64,000 nucleotides of DNA from JAJCYL01 sp965206015 (lineage in GTDB: Bacteria > Bacteroidota > Bacteroidia > Cytophagales > Cyclobacteriaceae): the NCBI GenBank assembly GCA_965206015.1, contig CBDBIW010000014.1, positions 372,001-436,000 of the forward strand, read 5' to 3'. Below the pieces are notes generated by a model, which made no database searches, was not told where the DNA came from, and saw only the letters and a list, made by a program, of their open reading frames with translations. Shown piece by piece: positions 8,407-17,416 of the stretch (its first letter is position 1; each line of letters starts with the position of its first letter). The translations under genes were made by a program, and so were the position numbers.

Positions 8407-8487
8407 CGAGGAGATAGCCGATAAATCAAGCCCTTTTCAGAATTTAGGGTTTAATTTTCCGGTCATGACAATATAGCAAAGGGATGT

Positions 8488-10125
8488 ATGCCAAAGGAAT
8501 CCAAACAATTTTATTTCTTCTATGGACTAATTGTCCTCATTTATTCATTCAATATTGGGGGCAATGCTATTTGGACTACCCATGAAGCCTACTATGCGGA
8601 AGCGGTGAGGGAAATGTTAGAATCAAAGGTTTGGTCTGAGTTTTTTTTCAACTATGAGTCACGTTTCCAAAAGCCCCCAATGACCTATTGGTTAATGGCA
8701 AGTTCATCATCAGTTTTTGGATTATCTGAGTTTTCTCTGAGACTCCCTATGGTGCTGTGTAGTCTGTTGACTGTCTTATTGGTTTATAAAACAGGTCAAC
8801 TGTTCTTTGATAAAAGGGTAGCACTTTTGAGTATGCTTATCTTTTCAATGAGTTTGCAATTCGTTTGGTTTAGGAGTTATGCTTCGCCTGAAATTCCTCT
8901 TACTTTGTTCTTCACATTAAGTTTATTTAGCTACTTCAAAGGACTACTCACTACCAATAGAAGTTGGTCCTTTTTTTCCTGGGTAGCATTGGGATTTACA
9001 GTGCTTACTAAAGGATTTCCCTATATTTTATTGTTTTTTTCAATCATTTTAATCCATGGATGGGTCGTTACAAAGAGAGAAGTTGGCTATTCAATCAAGT
9101 CAAAGGAATTATTTATTGGTTTTTTGATTGCCTCTGCGACCGGATTGAGCTGGTCTGTCTTTATCCTCATCCAATATGGTGATCAATACACGGGTGCTTT
9201 TATTGCTGAGACTTACGGTCGGGTGACAAATCACCCGTCCTCTTTAGGGATTTTGGATAGTTTCCTATTCTATCCACAAACCATTTTATGGAGTTTTTTC
9301 CCTTTCTCTTTACTCTTTTTATATGGCCTTGTGAAAATTGTGAGCGGTAAAGAGGAAGTTCTGACCTTACCGCTTATCTGGTTGTCTGTCTTTTTAGTTG
9401 TTTTTACCATTTCATCCGGAAAACTACCCGTTTACATTCTTCAGGCGCATCCGGCTATGGCACTAATAGCTGGATTTGTGGTGGTGCGCTATCACCCGGA
9501 ACAAAAGCTCGAAAAATTAGTGTGGAAATTGTGTCTCTGGTTTCCGGGGATTCTAATAGTCATTGCAGCCTATCTGCTTTTCAGTGAGATAAATCTCCCG
9601 ATACTGTCCGCTGTACCGCTGGTCGTTGGATCAGGTTTGATTTTTTATTGGTCAAGACATTTGCGTAAGCTTCAGCAACAAGCAGTGGTGTTGTGGACAA
9701 TGTTTTCCGCATTCATGCTCATTATCTTTCTTGGTTTAATGCCCTGGGTAGAACAATTCCGACCTTACAGCAAAATTCAAGCATCCATTAATTCCGAAAT
9801 CCCAAATTCCGATATTCCCTTTTTTATCGAGGGCAGATTTTTAGATAATGTGCCTTTTTATGCGGGGCGAAAAGTTTATGGTGGGTCAGCGTGGACCATA
9901 GAAAAAATTGAGGAGCAAATGGGTGAGAAATTAGTTCTTAGAAAACAGAACGCAGATTCCTTCACCACCTTAGGAATGACACAAAAGATTGAGATTTTAT
10001 GGGAAGGATCGATTCATGCCAAAGGCCCAGAAGATCATTTTTTTAAATTTATCAGGGATTGCTATTTGTATTCGAAAGGGGATAGCTCAAAGTTTACAAA
10101 TTACGAATTGGTCCTAATTCAGTAG
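8488..10125 (+). CDS. Membrane glycosyltransferase, GT39/ArnT-like
   Basis: 545 aa with about ten or more hydrophobic segments. The first periplasmic loop carries THEAYYAEAVREM, the place of the acidic catalytic residue in PMT/ArnT enzymes, followed by FQKPPMTYW, the K-P-P motif of the family. These enzymes use polyprenyl-phosphate-linked sugars on the outer face of the inner membrane to glycosylate lipids or proteins. The acceptor cannot be read; lipid A or an envelope glycolipid is plausible. A soluble domain of about 120 residues closes the protein. It is a single gene, convergent with rarA. Confidence 0.85.
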   Translation: MPKESKQFYFFYGLIVLIYSFNIGGNAIWTTHEAYYAEAVREMLESKVWSEFFFNYESRFQKPPMTYWLMASSSSVFGLSEFSLRLPMVLCSLLTVLLVYKTGQLFFDKRVALLSMLIFSMSLQFVWFRSYASPEIPLTLFFTLSLFSYFKGLLTTNRSWSFFSWVALGFTVLTKGFPYILLFFSIILIHGWVVTKREVGYSIKSKELFIGFLIASATGLSWSVFILIQYGDQYTGAFIAETYGRVTNHPSSLGILDSFLFYPQTILWSFFPFSLLFLYGLVKIVSGKEEVLTLPLIWLSVFLVVFTISSGKLPVYILQAHPAMALIAGFVVVRYHPEQKLEKLVWKLCLWFPGILIVIAAYLLFSEINLPILSAVPLVVGSGLIFYWSRHLRKLQQQAVVLWTMFSAFMLIIFLGLMPWVEQFRPYSKIQASINSEIPNSDIPFFIEGRFLDNVPFYAGRKVYGGSAWTIEKIEEQMGEKLVLRKQNADSFTTLGMTQKIEILWEGSIHAKGPEDHFFKFIRDCYLYSKGDSSKFTNYELVLIQ

Positions 10126-10171
10126 ACTTCAACTAAAATCCAACACCCACATCCATGCGAAAACTCAAGTC

Positions 10172-11440
10172 CTAGTACCCATATTTATCTTTCCACATGG
10201 CACGTAATCTGTTGCGTATATCTTCTTCCCGTGGGTTCTTTCCCGGGTCATAAAGCTTAGTTCCTTTTAACTCATCTGGCATAAACTCTATATCAATAAA
10301 ATTGCCGGCATAATCATGAGCGTACTGATAGTCCTTACCGTAACCTTGCTTTTTCATTAATTTAGTTGGAGCATTCCTAATGGCCAATGGAACTTGCAAA
10401 TCACCTGTTTCCATCACCTTTGATTTAGCCTTTTTAATGGACATATAACTTGCATTACTCTTCGGAGAAGTAGCGAGGTAAGTAACACACTGCGCTAAAA
10501 TTATCTCTGCTTCCGAATATCCAATCATATTGACGGCCTGAAAAGCAGTTGTAGCCAACACCAAAGCTGTAGGATTGGCATTACCAATATCTTCGGAAGC
10601 CAGAATTACCAGTCTTCTGGCGATGAACTTAACATCTTCACCACCTTCGATCATTCTGGCCAGGTAATAAACAGAGGCATTCGGATCACTCCCGCGAAGA
10701 GATTTAATAAAGGCAGAGATAATGTCATAGTGCATTTCTCCCTGCTTGTCATAAAGTACAGTTTTCCTCTGTGCTACATCGGTAACCAGATCATTGGTTA
10801 TTATAATCTCATCAGAGTTAATGGAATCTATGGCCAACTCAAAGATGTTAAGCAACCGCCGGGCATCGCCTCCAGAAAGATTGAGGAGTGATTCTATCTC
10901 TTTTAATTTTATATTTTTCTTTTTTAACTCGACATCAACCTTGATGACCCTTTCCAGCAAAGAAATTAAATGCTCTTCAGTGAGGTGATTGAGTGTATAT
11001 ACCTGTGATCTTGACAAAAGAGCTGAATTAACCTCGAAGCTGGGAGCCTCAGTTGTTGCACCAATAAGAATAATAACACCCTGCTCAACGGCCCCAAGCA
11101 GCGCATCTTGTTGAGATTTGTTAAACCTATGGATTTCATCAATAAATAAAATGGCCTTATTGCCACGTTTGGCTCGGTCAATTATTTCACGCACATCCTT
11201 TACTCCAGCACTCACTGCACTCACTGTGTGGAAGGGCATTTTAACTTCATTGGCAATGATATTGGCAATGGTGGTCTTACCTACTCCTGGTGGACCCCAT
11301 AAAATCATTGACGGAATAGATCCATTGGCAATGGTTCTTTTCAACACCCCATTTTCTCCAACTAAATGTTCCTGACCAATCAGTTCATCCAATCTGGTAG
11401 GCCGCATTCTTTCGGCCAGCGGCTGTGTCTGATCCAACAT
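10172..11440 (-). CDS. rarA: Replication-associated recombination protein A (RarA/MgsA)
   Basis: AAA+ ATPase of 422 aa acting at stalled replication forks. Seen: N-terminal PLAERMRPTRLDELIGQEHL, Walker A GPPGVGKTT near residues 50-58, Walker B ILFIDEIHRFNKSQQD, sensor 1 ATTEAPSFEVNSALLSR, and the C-terminal tetramerisation part (RGSDPNASVYYLARMIEGGED, NAPTKLMKKQGYG). Length and all motifs are normal. Its ATG overlaps the stop of the upstream ltaE gene by one base (TGATG), so the two are translationally coupled although functionally unrelated. Confidence 0.95.
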   Translation of the reverse strand: MLDQTQPLAERMRPTRLDELIGQEHLVGENGVLKRTIANGSIPSMILWGPPGVGKTTIANIIANEVKMPFHTVSAVSAGVKDVREIIDRAKRGNKAILFIDEIHRFNKSQQDALLGAVEQGVIILIGATTEAPSFEVNSALLSRSQVYTLNHLTEEHLISLLERVIKVDVELKKKNIKLKEIESLLNLSGGDARRLLNIFELAIDSINSDEIIITNDLVTDVAQRKTVLYDKQGEMHYDIISAFIKSLRGSDPNASVYYLARMIEGGEDVKFIARRLVILASEDIGNANPTALVLATTAFQAVNMIGYSEAEIILAQCVTYLATSPKSNASYMSIKKAKSKVMETGDLQVPLAIRNAPTKLMKKQGYGKDYQYAHDYAGNFIDIEFMPDELKGTKLYDPGKNPREEDIRNRLRAMWKDKYGY

Positions 11441-12459
11441 CAGATCTCGAGGTTATTGATGATGTCCAGGGCCGCATTAAGTTTGTCTTCAGTAATTTCG
11501 AGGTGAGTCACCATTCTAAACTCGGTTTTACTAAACGGAAAACATAGGACACCTTTCGCTCCCAATTTAGCAACTACGTCCCGGGGAGAAATGCCATTGC
11601 ACTTGGCTATGACTATATTTGTATCAACAAATAGCACATCGTCTATAAACGTTTTATCTTGAAGTGCTCCCACCAAAGCGGCTGCTTTAGCATGATCTTC
11701 TTCCAATCTGTCTAAATTATTATCGAGAGCATAAATGCATGCAGCTGCTAATGAACCAGCCTGCCGCCAACCTCCACCAAAAGTCTTACGAATCCGTTGG
11801 GCTTCTTTGATATCTGCCTTTGTTCCCAGTACCGCTGAACCCACCGGTGCTCCTAATCCCTTTGAAAAACAGACAGAAACAGTATCAAACATCTCACCCC
11901 AAACTTTAGGGTCTTCTTTTTTTGCAACTAAAGCATTGAATAGCCGGGCACCGTCTAAATGAAATCGCAAATTATTTTCCTGGCAAACTTTCTTAATCTT
12001 TTTTACTTCTTCGAAGTCATAACACACTCCACCACCCTTATTCATTGTATTTTCTATTGAAACCAATGACGTTTTGGCGGCGTGGTCATCATCAGGACCA
12101 ATATTTTCCATGACTTGATCTGCAGTAATCCTACCTCTATCACCAATTAGCAACCTAACCGAGACTTGAGAGTTGGACATCATTCCCCCACCTTCATATC
12201 TATAAATATGGGCGTTGTGGTCACAGATCACCTCATCGCGGGGATTGGTATTTACCTTAATCGCAATTTGATTGGTCATGGTTCCGGAAGCACAGAACAG
12301 AGCTGCTTCCTTTCCAAATTTGTCGGCAACTTTTCTTTCCAATTCATTTATAGATGGATCTTCACTGAAAACATCATCACCGACTGGTGCCTGCCGCATG
12401 GCTTCTAGCATTTCAGGAGTTGGCTTAGTTACCGTATCACTTCTTAAATCAATAGTCAT
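11440..12459 (-). CDS. ltaE: Low-specificity L-threonine aldolase
   Basis: PLP fold-type I enzyme of 339 aa that cleaves L-threonine or L-allo-threonine to glycine and acetaldehyde. Seen: IDLRSDTVTKPTPEML at the very start (family signature), ASGTMTNQIA near residue 59, the HLDGARLFNA segment with the PLP-binding Asp, and the Schiff-base Lys in VCFSKGLGAPVGS. Length is standard. It is the first gene of a two-gene unit with rarA (one-base overlap). Cytosolic; supplies glycine or degrades threonine. Confidence 0.94.
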   Translation of the reverse strand: MTIDLRSDTVTKPTPEMLEAMRQAPVGDDVFSEDPSINELERKVADKFGKEAALFCASGTMTNQIAIKVNTNPRDEVICDHNAHIYRYEGGGMMSNSQVSVRLLIGDRGRITADQVMENIGPDDDHAAKTSLVSIENTMNKGGGVCYDFEEVKKIKKVCQENNLRFHLDGARLFNALVAKKEDPKVWGEMFDTVSVCFSKGLGAPVGSAVLGTKADIKEAQRIRKTFGGGWRQAGSLAAACIYALDNNLDRLEEDHAKAAALVGALQDKTFIDDVLFVDTNIVIAKCNGISPRDVVAKLGAKGVLCFPFSKTEFRMVTHLEITEDKLNAALDIINNLEI

Positions 12460-12496
12460 TCACTTCGCTCTTTGAAAATAGGTTACAAGGTTGAAA

Positions 12497-12582
12497 AGTT
12501 AGAAAGTTTAAAGGTTTTTAGTAGCCAGATACCAAATTAATTCTCTCAGTCAAGTAACTTTAAGCTTTTAAACCTTCCAACT
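12497..12582. repeat. Imperfect inverted repeat between ltaE and osmC genes
   Basis: The left arm (12497-12516, AGTTAGAAAGTTTAAAGGTT) and right arm (12562-12582) are near reverse complements. This wording (gttagaaagtttaaagg) is a common intergenic repeat type in Bacteroidota as I recall. It sits in the divergent promoter gap. Confidence 0.5.
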
Positions 12583-12589
12583 AAACAGA

Positions 12590-13006
12590 ATGAACGTCAA
12601 AACTACCGTCAACTACAAAGCCGATAAAGAATATGAGGGAGTAAATGCTACAGGTGCTAAAGTGGCCATTGACATGTATGATCCTGAAAATAAAAAGGCC
12701 ATGTCGCCTACGGAAATGCTTTTGACTTCGGTAGCAGCCTGTGCTATGGTTGATATTTCATTGATGCTAAAGAAGAGGCGTAAAACACTCGTTGATTTCA
12801 AAGCAAAAACTGAAGGCGTTCGTCGCGATGAGCATCCACGAGCTTTTACAGACATTCACATCAAGTTCATCATCACCTCTCCTGACGCCGGGGATGAAGA
12901 AGTAGCCAAAATTGTTGATTTATCTGTGGAGAAATACTGTTCAGTAGCCGCCACCCTTAAAGGTGGCCCGAATGTGACCCATAGCTTCGAGGTCAGGAAA
13001 ACATAA
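12590..13006 (+). CDS. OsmC-family peroxide-reducing protein
   Basis: 138 aa, the usual size for the OsmC/Ohr superfamily. The two redox cysteines are in place: one in SVAACAMVDIS near residue 47 and one in VEKYCSVAATLK near 113. The opening YKADKEYEGVNATG and the MSPTEMLLTSVAAC segment match the YhfA/OsmC-like branch rather than strict Ohr. These dimers reduce organic hydroperoxides with thiols. Divergent from ltaE; no regulator adjacent. Confidence 0.9.
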   Translation: MNVKTTVNYKADKEYEGVNATGAKVAIDMYDPENKKAMSPTEMLLTSVAACAMVDISLMLKKRRKTLVDFKAKTEGVRRDEHPRAFTDIHIKFIITSPDAGDEEVAKIVDLSVEKYCSVAATLKGGPNVTHSFEVRKT

Positions 13007-13145
13007 GTCGGATGTAGAATTCTTGAGTTTGAACACACTACTGCTCTATAATTCTGTTTCCCTGGTTTCTGCTAAATAGTATTTGACCCGTATCTAACTT
13101 TAGTTTCATTGAAATCTCGGAATATAATTCCGAATTTTAAATGAT

Positions 13146-13397
13146 ATGGGTAGCCCAAAAACCAATCCTAAATTGGGCTCCTCATGGGAGGAATTTGCTC
13201 TCGAAGAGTTCATTTCCGTATTAGGTAAAAGGGACAATGAACTTTTCTTCTGTGCTTCTCGCAATAGGATGGAGTTTGACTGATTTTGGCAGGAATCAGG
13301 TAAAAATTCTGGAGCAGAATTTAAATCTCCGGATGCCCCTGAAATGACAAAATCCATGCATCAGGCAATAGAAAATCTTACATTAGATAAATTATAA
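13146..13397 (+). pseudogene. Fragment of DUF4143-type AAA ATPase
   Basis: The frame reads PKLGSSWEEFALEEFISVL, then LFFCASRNRMEFD, a TGA stop, and FWQESGKN..EFKSPDAPEMTKSM..AIENLTLDKL. This follows the C-terminal DUF4143 domain of ATP-binding proteins, whose usual wording is LG-x-x-WE-x-FALE..E-x-D..VE-K..A..LT-S-M-x-x-A. The N-terminal ATPase is missing. The end (DKL then TAA) coincides with the terminal repeat of an IS5-like element at 13395, so the gene was cut by that insertion. The 13007-13145 gap holds only a 7-bp hairpin (13117-13133). Confidence 0.65.
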
Positions 13398-13762
13398 GAC
13401 CGTTGCAAAAGGTTGCAGAAAGAGCGTAAGTTCTGAATTTCACAAGTTCCGGGATCCGGTTTTTGTGTTTACGCCTCCAGATGGGTCAAAACGAGCTTAT
13501 TTCTTGTAATTAACTCTATCCTCTACTTCATCATCACTTAACCCGTACCAGGTCTGAAGCAACCAAACTTTCAACAGTAATAACCCATTACAGGCTGGTT
13601 TGCCTGTTGCACTCTTCCCTTTGGTGTCGTATTGGCTAATCACCCATCTATTGTAGCCCCATCCAAAAGGGAATGTATTGGAGTGAAAAAGGTCTTTTTT
13701 AGCTTGCTGCTTTGAAGATCACAGATACTATCGGCCAGGGTCAGGGCAATGCGCTTATTCAT
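13395..13762 (-). mobile_element. IS5-like element remnant (transposase 5' part and one end)
   Basis: Read on the minus strand, a frame starting at 13762 gives TLADSICDLQSSKLKKTFF, HSLLDGATID, a frame shift, KGKSATGKPACNGLLLLK and LLQTWYGLSDDEVEDRVN. This parallels the IS5-like transposase at 50011 (LADSICDLRTRKIKKTFF, SATGKPGYDGLLPFKR, LLQTGYGLSDYEVEDRVN). The end TAAGACCGTTGCAA at 13395-13408 matches the right terminal repeat of that element at 50792-50806. The transposase middle and C-terminus and the left end are missing, so this is an internally deleted copy. Confidence 0.85.
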
Positions 13763-13820
13763 GACTCCAGGATAAAAAGCATCTCTTGAATATCCACCTC
13801 ACTGCAGGCTAAAAAACACT

Positions 13821-13857
13821 AATACCGTACGACGGTATTAAGGTGCAAACTTGCACC
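13821..13857. repeat. Two adjacent small hairpins
   Basis: AATACCGT/ACGGTATT (13821-13839, 3-nt loop) and GGTGCAA/TTGCACC (13842-13857, 2-nt loop) stand side by side. They lie in DNA between the IS remnant and the REP-like repeat; no gene is visible around them. Confidence 0.6.
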
Positions 13858-13913
13858 ACTTTAAGGAGTTGTGACTGCAAAAGGGTAATAAATATTAATT
13901 TATCGATACTAAA

Positions 13914-13966
13914 CTCCCCCCTTTGAAGGGGTTAGAGGGATGTTTTAAAGATTTAACCCCTCAATA
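13914..13966. repeat. REP-like C-rich/G-rich intergenic repeat
   Basis: The palindrome CCCCTTTGAAGGGG (13918-13931) is followed by GTTAGAGGGATG and then TAACCCCTC (13954-13962). This wording is a widespread intergenic repeat of Bacteroidota genomes as I recall. It may also serve as a terminator for the downstream minus-strand gene. Confidence 0.55.
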
Positions 13967-13970
13967 AAAC

Positions 13971-14882
13971 TCACCGTACTGTGAAATTCCCAATACCCAT
14001 CAAATAATCTTCCGTATACACTTCCACTTGATGCAGCCCTAACGCATATTCACTGCCCTTATCATATAAAAAGGTCAATTTCTGGGTAGAGCGATCATAC
14101 AGGATATCTTGTTTATCGGTGTAAAACATCTCCCGATCCTCAAAAATGAATGACCCTGATCCGCGGGTTACATCAAATAATACGTTGCCATCAGGAGCTA
14201 CAACTCGAATCAGAATATCCTTACTCTCTATCTCAGCAACTTTATTTTCACTTACGTCAAATTCAATCTTCAATTTGTCGATGTGCCTGTTTCTGAAACC
14301 AGTATCCCGCTCTTTCCCTCTGGAGTTGATTGCAATGATGCTCATATTCTCCATTTTCAACTGCCTGGCCACTGCAACTTTTTGTTCCAGTTTTGATTTA
14401 GTGTCATTGAGATTTTGAAGGGAACGATTCAATTCATTGGTTTGCACTTTTAACTCGTTGTTTTCGGTGTACAACTCCTCATTCAATGCTTTAAGTCTGA
14501 CAATCTCTTCGTCCTGAGCAACCAGCAATTCCCTGAAACCGCTAACTCGTGCTTGCAAGTCACTAATTTGACGATTAGTTCTTGTCCTTATTTGCTCTTT
14601 TTCAGTCTCCAGTTGTTCCTTTACCCTAACCAATGAGTCAACGTCTCCTCCTAACTGTGAAATAGTCAATATCTTATCATTGAGCTCATCACCAATAGAG
14701 TCTAATGAAAAATATGCCTTGTCCAACTCAGCTTCAGTGGCAGCCTTTTCTCCCAATAATTTTTCCTTTTCCATGTACCCGTAGATGAGGAGCCCTATCA
14801 ACAAGGCAATTCCGATTCCCAGTACGATTGCGACAATATTTGACTTCTTTTCCGGTGTCGGTTTGTTCTCTATCTCTGACAT
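13971..14882 (-). CDS. Membrane-anchored coiled-coil protein of unknown function
   Basis: From ATG at 14882 (MSEIENKPTPEKK) this is 303 aa. A short cytosolic head is followed by one membrane segment (IVAIVLGIGIALLIGLLIYGY), then about 130 residues of heptad-rich coiled coil (for example DLQARVSGFRELL and LKALNEELYTENNELK), then a beta-rich C-terminal domain ending MGIGNFTVR. The frame extends to 14933, but that extension overlaps a promoter-like palindrome and is unlikely to be translated. Type II topology with a periplasmic coiled coil is inferred. I do not recognise a family with a known function. It is transcribed away from dinB. Confidence 0.75.
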   Translation of the reverse strand: MSEIENKPTPEKKSNIVAIVLGIGIALLIGLLIYGYMEKEKLLGEKAATEAELDKAYFSLDSIGDELNDKILTISQLGGDVDSLVRVKEQLETEKEQIRTRTNRQISDLQARVSGFRELLVAQDEEIVRLKALNEELYTENNELKVQTNELNRSLQNLNDTKSKLEQKVAVARQLKMENMSIIAINSRGKERDTGFRNRHIDKLKIEFDVSENKVAEIESKDILIRVVAPDGNVLFDVTRGSGSFIFEDREMFYTDKQDILYDRSTQKLTFLYDKGSEYALGLHQVEVYTEDYLMGIGNFTVR

Positions 14883-14900
14883 ATCACTGCATATTTTCCT

Positions 14901-14913
14901 TTTGCAGTGCAAA
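14901..14913 (-). promoter_or_regulatory. TTTGCAGTGCAAA palindrome with -7-like box
   Basis: TTTGCA-G-TGCAAA is a perfect inverted repeat lying 19 nt before the ATG of the coiled-coil gene. On the minus strand it is entered by TAATTTTG, which fits the TAnnTTTG -7 consensus of Bacteroidota. The same 13-mer occurs at 39511-39523 upstream of sdpC. It is either part of a promoter type or an operator. Confidence 0.45.
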
Positions 14914-15006
14914 ATTAGACCTTTTATACACAATCCTGAAACTCGGTGATTTTAAACACTTCTATACGCATTAGTCTTGATGGCCGAATGAGGTTAATTT
15001 TAATCC

Positions 15007-16089
15007 ATGATCTCCGATGGCACAATAAGAAAGATTATTCATGTTGACATGGACGCATTTTATACCTCTGTGGAGCAACGTGATAATCCGGCTATAAGAG
15101 GAAAACCTGTTGCGGTTGGGGGTAGCAGCCAAAGAGGGGTAGTAGCAGCTGCCAGTTACGAGGCTAGAAAGTTCGGGGTTTACTCTGCCATGCCATCCGT
15201 AATTGCTTTCAGGAAATGCCCTGAGATTGTCTTCGTAAAGCCACGGTTTGAAATCTATGCTCAAGTATCGCAGCAAATACGACAAATATTCCATGACTAT
15301 ACCGATTTAGTGGAACCGCTGTCTCTGGACGAAGCTTATCTTGATGTTACCACCAACAAGAAAAGGATGCTTTCAGCTACCTTCATTGCCAAAGAGATAA
15401 AAGACCAGATTAAAAAAGAAACTCAACTAACTGCTTCCGCTGGCATATCTATTAATAAATTCCTTGCAAAGGTCGCTTCTGGTCAGGACAAGCCAGATGG
15501 ATTGTTTCTGATAGCACCGAAAAAAGCAGAAGCATTTATTGACGGCCTGGCCATCAGTAACTTTCATGGAATTGGAAAAGTAACCGCCAAGAAAATGCAC
15601 AACTTAGGCATCCAGCGAGGGTGTGACCTCAAAAAGTGGGATTTAAGTAGGCTGGTACAAGTTTTCGGAAAAGCGGGGAAATATTACTACAACATTTGTA
15701 GAGCAAATGATCAGAGGGAGGTGAACCCAAACAGGCTTAGAAAATCTGTCGGCGCAGAAGACACATTCGAGACCGACTTACAATCCTTTGATGAAATGAT
15801 GGTTGAGTTGGATAAAATTGGTGAAGTGGTCTTTAACAGGATAAAAAAGTCAGAAGCATTTGGCAGAACTTTGACGCTTAAATTGAAATATTCTGATTTT
15901 AAACAGATAACCAGGAGCAAAACATTAAATCATCCATTTGACTCGTTAGAACTCATGATGGAGGTAACTAAAGAACTATTGCGGCAATGTGATCTTGAAT
16001 TAAACCCAATTCGTTTATTGGGACTGACTGTTTCAAATTTGCCTGAAAAAGAGATAAGTTCGTATGCTCAATTAACTTTGAACTTTTAA
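15007..16089 (+). CDS. dinB: DNA polymerase IV (Y-family translesion polymerase)
   Basis: 360 aa, normal DinB length. Catalytic carboxylates are seen in HVDMDAFYTSVEQRD (residues 13-27) and SLDEAYLDVT (about 103-112). GISINKFLAKVASGQDKPDGL follows, then the thumb HhH region ISNFHGIGKVTAKKM and the little-finger domain. It synthesises short stretches across damaged or mismatched DNA. The C-terminus ends LTLNF, without an obvious beta-clamp motif in the last residues. A DUF3127 gene with an SSB-like tail follows 33 nt downstream, suggesting a DNA-metabolism pair. Confidence 0.95.
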   Translation: MISDGTIRKIIHVDMDAFYTSVEQRDNPAIRGKPVAVGGSSQRGVVAAASYEARKFGVYSAMPSVIAFRKCPEIVFVKPRFEIYAQVSQQIRQIFHDYTDLVEPLSLDEAYLDVTTNKKRMLSATFIAKEIKDQIKKETQLTASAGISINKFLAKVASGQDKPDGLFLIAPKKAEAFIDGLAISNFHGIGKVTAKKMHNLGIQRGCDLKKWDLSRLVQVFGKAGKYYYNICRANDQREVNPNRLRKSVGAEDTFETDLQSFDEMMVELDKIGEVVFNRIKKSEAFGRTLTLKLKYSDFKQITRSKTLNHPFDSLELMMEVTKELLRQCDLELNPIRLLGLTVSNLPEKEISSYAQLTLNF

Positions 16090-16122
16090 TAAACCCTTGA
16101 AATCAAAATACACTATTACGTC

Positions 16123-16563
16123 ATGAACATTAAAGGCAAACTCATCGAAAAACTAGATACTCAAAAAATCACCGATTCATTTAAGAAAAGAGAATTCGTG
16201 GTAGAGTATGCGGAAAATCCCATGTATCCTGAATATGTAAAGTTTGAACTGATTCAGGACAGATGTGATCTTATTCAGCCATTTAACTTACACGATGAAA
16301 TTGAGATTGACTTCAATATCAAAGGAAGAAAATGGACGGACAAACAAAATGAGATTAAATACTTCAATTCACTCCAGGCATGGAAAATTGCTCCAGCCCA
16401 GGGAATGAGCATGACTTCAGAGGCCCCTTCCCCCGCTGCCCAATCACAGCCGAGTAATACCGCTGCTCCATCTTCAGAAGCTGCAACACCTGCTTCAGAA
16501 CCTGAATGGATTAAGAATTCGGATGCTGGCAGTGCAATGGAGAACGACGATTTACCGTTTTAG
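16123..16563 (+). CDS. DUF3127 protein with SSB-like acidic tail
   Basis: 146 aa: an N-terminal OB-fold-like DUF3127 domain (about residues 1-88), a low-complexity linker rich in Pro, Ala, Ser and Thr, and a C-terminus ENDDLPF. This is the architecture of single-stranded DNA-binding protein, where an acidic tip ending D-[ILV]-P-F recruits RecQ, RecO, PriA and other repair proteins. DUF3127 proteins are common in Bacteroidota and are of unproven function. The OB resemblance is inferred from the strand pattern, while the tail is directly visible. Located 33 nt after dinB in the same direction. Confidence 0.85.
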   Translation: MNIKGKLIEKLDTQKITDSFKKREFVVEYAENPMYPEYVKFELIQDRCDLIQPFNLHDEIEIDFNIKGRKWTDKQNEIKYFNSLQAWKIAPAQGMSMTSEAPSPAAQSQPSNTAAPSSEAATPASEPEWIKNSDAGSAMENDDLPF

Positions 16564-16573
16564 TTAGGTATGT

Positions 16574-16631
16574 CATACTGAGCCTGTTGAAGCATACGCA
16601 TCAACAAAAAAAGACACCTCGAAATTCGAGG
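16574..16631. repeat. Intergenic repeat and small terminator-like hairpin
   Basis: ACTGAGCCTGTTGAAGCAT (from about 16577) is a form of the widespread ctgagcctgtcgaagca intergenic repeat. It is followed by CCTCGAA/TTCGAGG (16617-16631), a perfect 7-bp inverted repeat that could end transcription from either side; the T-run is poor. Confidence 0.5.
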
Positions 16632-16650
16632 CGGCTTTGATTAGTCCATT

Positions 16651-17400
16651 TTATTGTATGCAAAAACTGTTTGATAGGCAGGAAGTCCCTGCGATATAGA
16701 TCAAGTTGTCAGGGGAATCTGATTTTGGATTGATCGCCAGATTTTTTCTTTTCGATTGATCTACACGTAAGTATTTGAGCTCCAGATCAGCGTTTTTCCA
16801 GGCCTCATGGAATTGTTTCAATACCTGACTTGCTTCCTTTACTTTGTTCAAACCTTCCAAAGAATGATAAAGTCCTTTGAGTGCAAACCCATTTTCAGGA
16901 AACACATTTAAATCTTCTGAGATAGATCTATCTCCAAGCAAATGTCGAACTGAGAAGAACCATTCAGGTGGTTCATTATAAACCAGTGGATTCCCGGCTT
17001 CAACAGCAGCCTGAAAGAATTGTACTGCCCTATCCTCTTGCCCAGTCACCCTGGCAATCTCACCTTGCAATACATTGTAGGCTATCCCTACTACGTCCGC
17101 CTGAGTGTTGATTTCCCAGATCATTTGAGTCTTGATCTTTTCTGAATCACGAAGGGTGTTCAACTCTACCAATTCCGCTTTTGCCTGATTGATCTTACCT
17201 GCATTAATCCGAATTCAGGTTTCCTTAAGATCTTTAGTCGCTACTTTGTATGCCACCCACTTTCCGTCCGGGCTGATTTGTGGATTCCTTACAGTCCTGA
17301 GTTAAAGAAGTCATCAATTGTAGTAGGACGTTTTGCATCCTGGGCGATTGCTCCAAAGAACGTCCTACTAACTAAAAAGAAGGTTAGATAAATTTTCATT
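16651..17400 (-). pseudogene. Chimeric scrap: S9-peptidase start joined to TPR-protein end
   Basis: At the 5' end (17400) a good signal peptide (MKIYLTFFLVSRTFFGAIAQ) is followed by AKRPTTIDDFF, a frame break, and VRNPQISPDGKWVAYKVATK. This is the opening of secreted S9/acylaminoacyl peptidases with a TolB-like propeller. Below 17172 the reading changes to a TPR-type C-terminus with NEPPEWFFSVRHLLGD, FPENGFALKGLYHSLEG and FHEAWKNADLELKYL. These belong to two unrelated families, so a deletion has fused two genes and both are dead. The 173-codon open frame 16651-17172 alone could look like a gene but lacks a proper beginning. Confidence 0.65.
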
Positions 17401-17416
17401 TATGGGTTATATTTAG

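Noticed and set aside
13106..13357. 83-codon minus frame
   Set aside because: The opposite strand carries the DUF4143 domain fragment, which explains the region.
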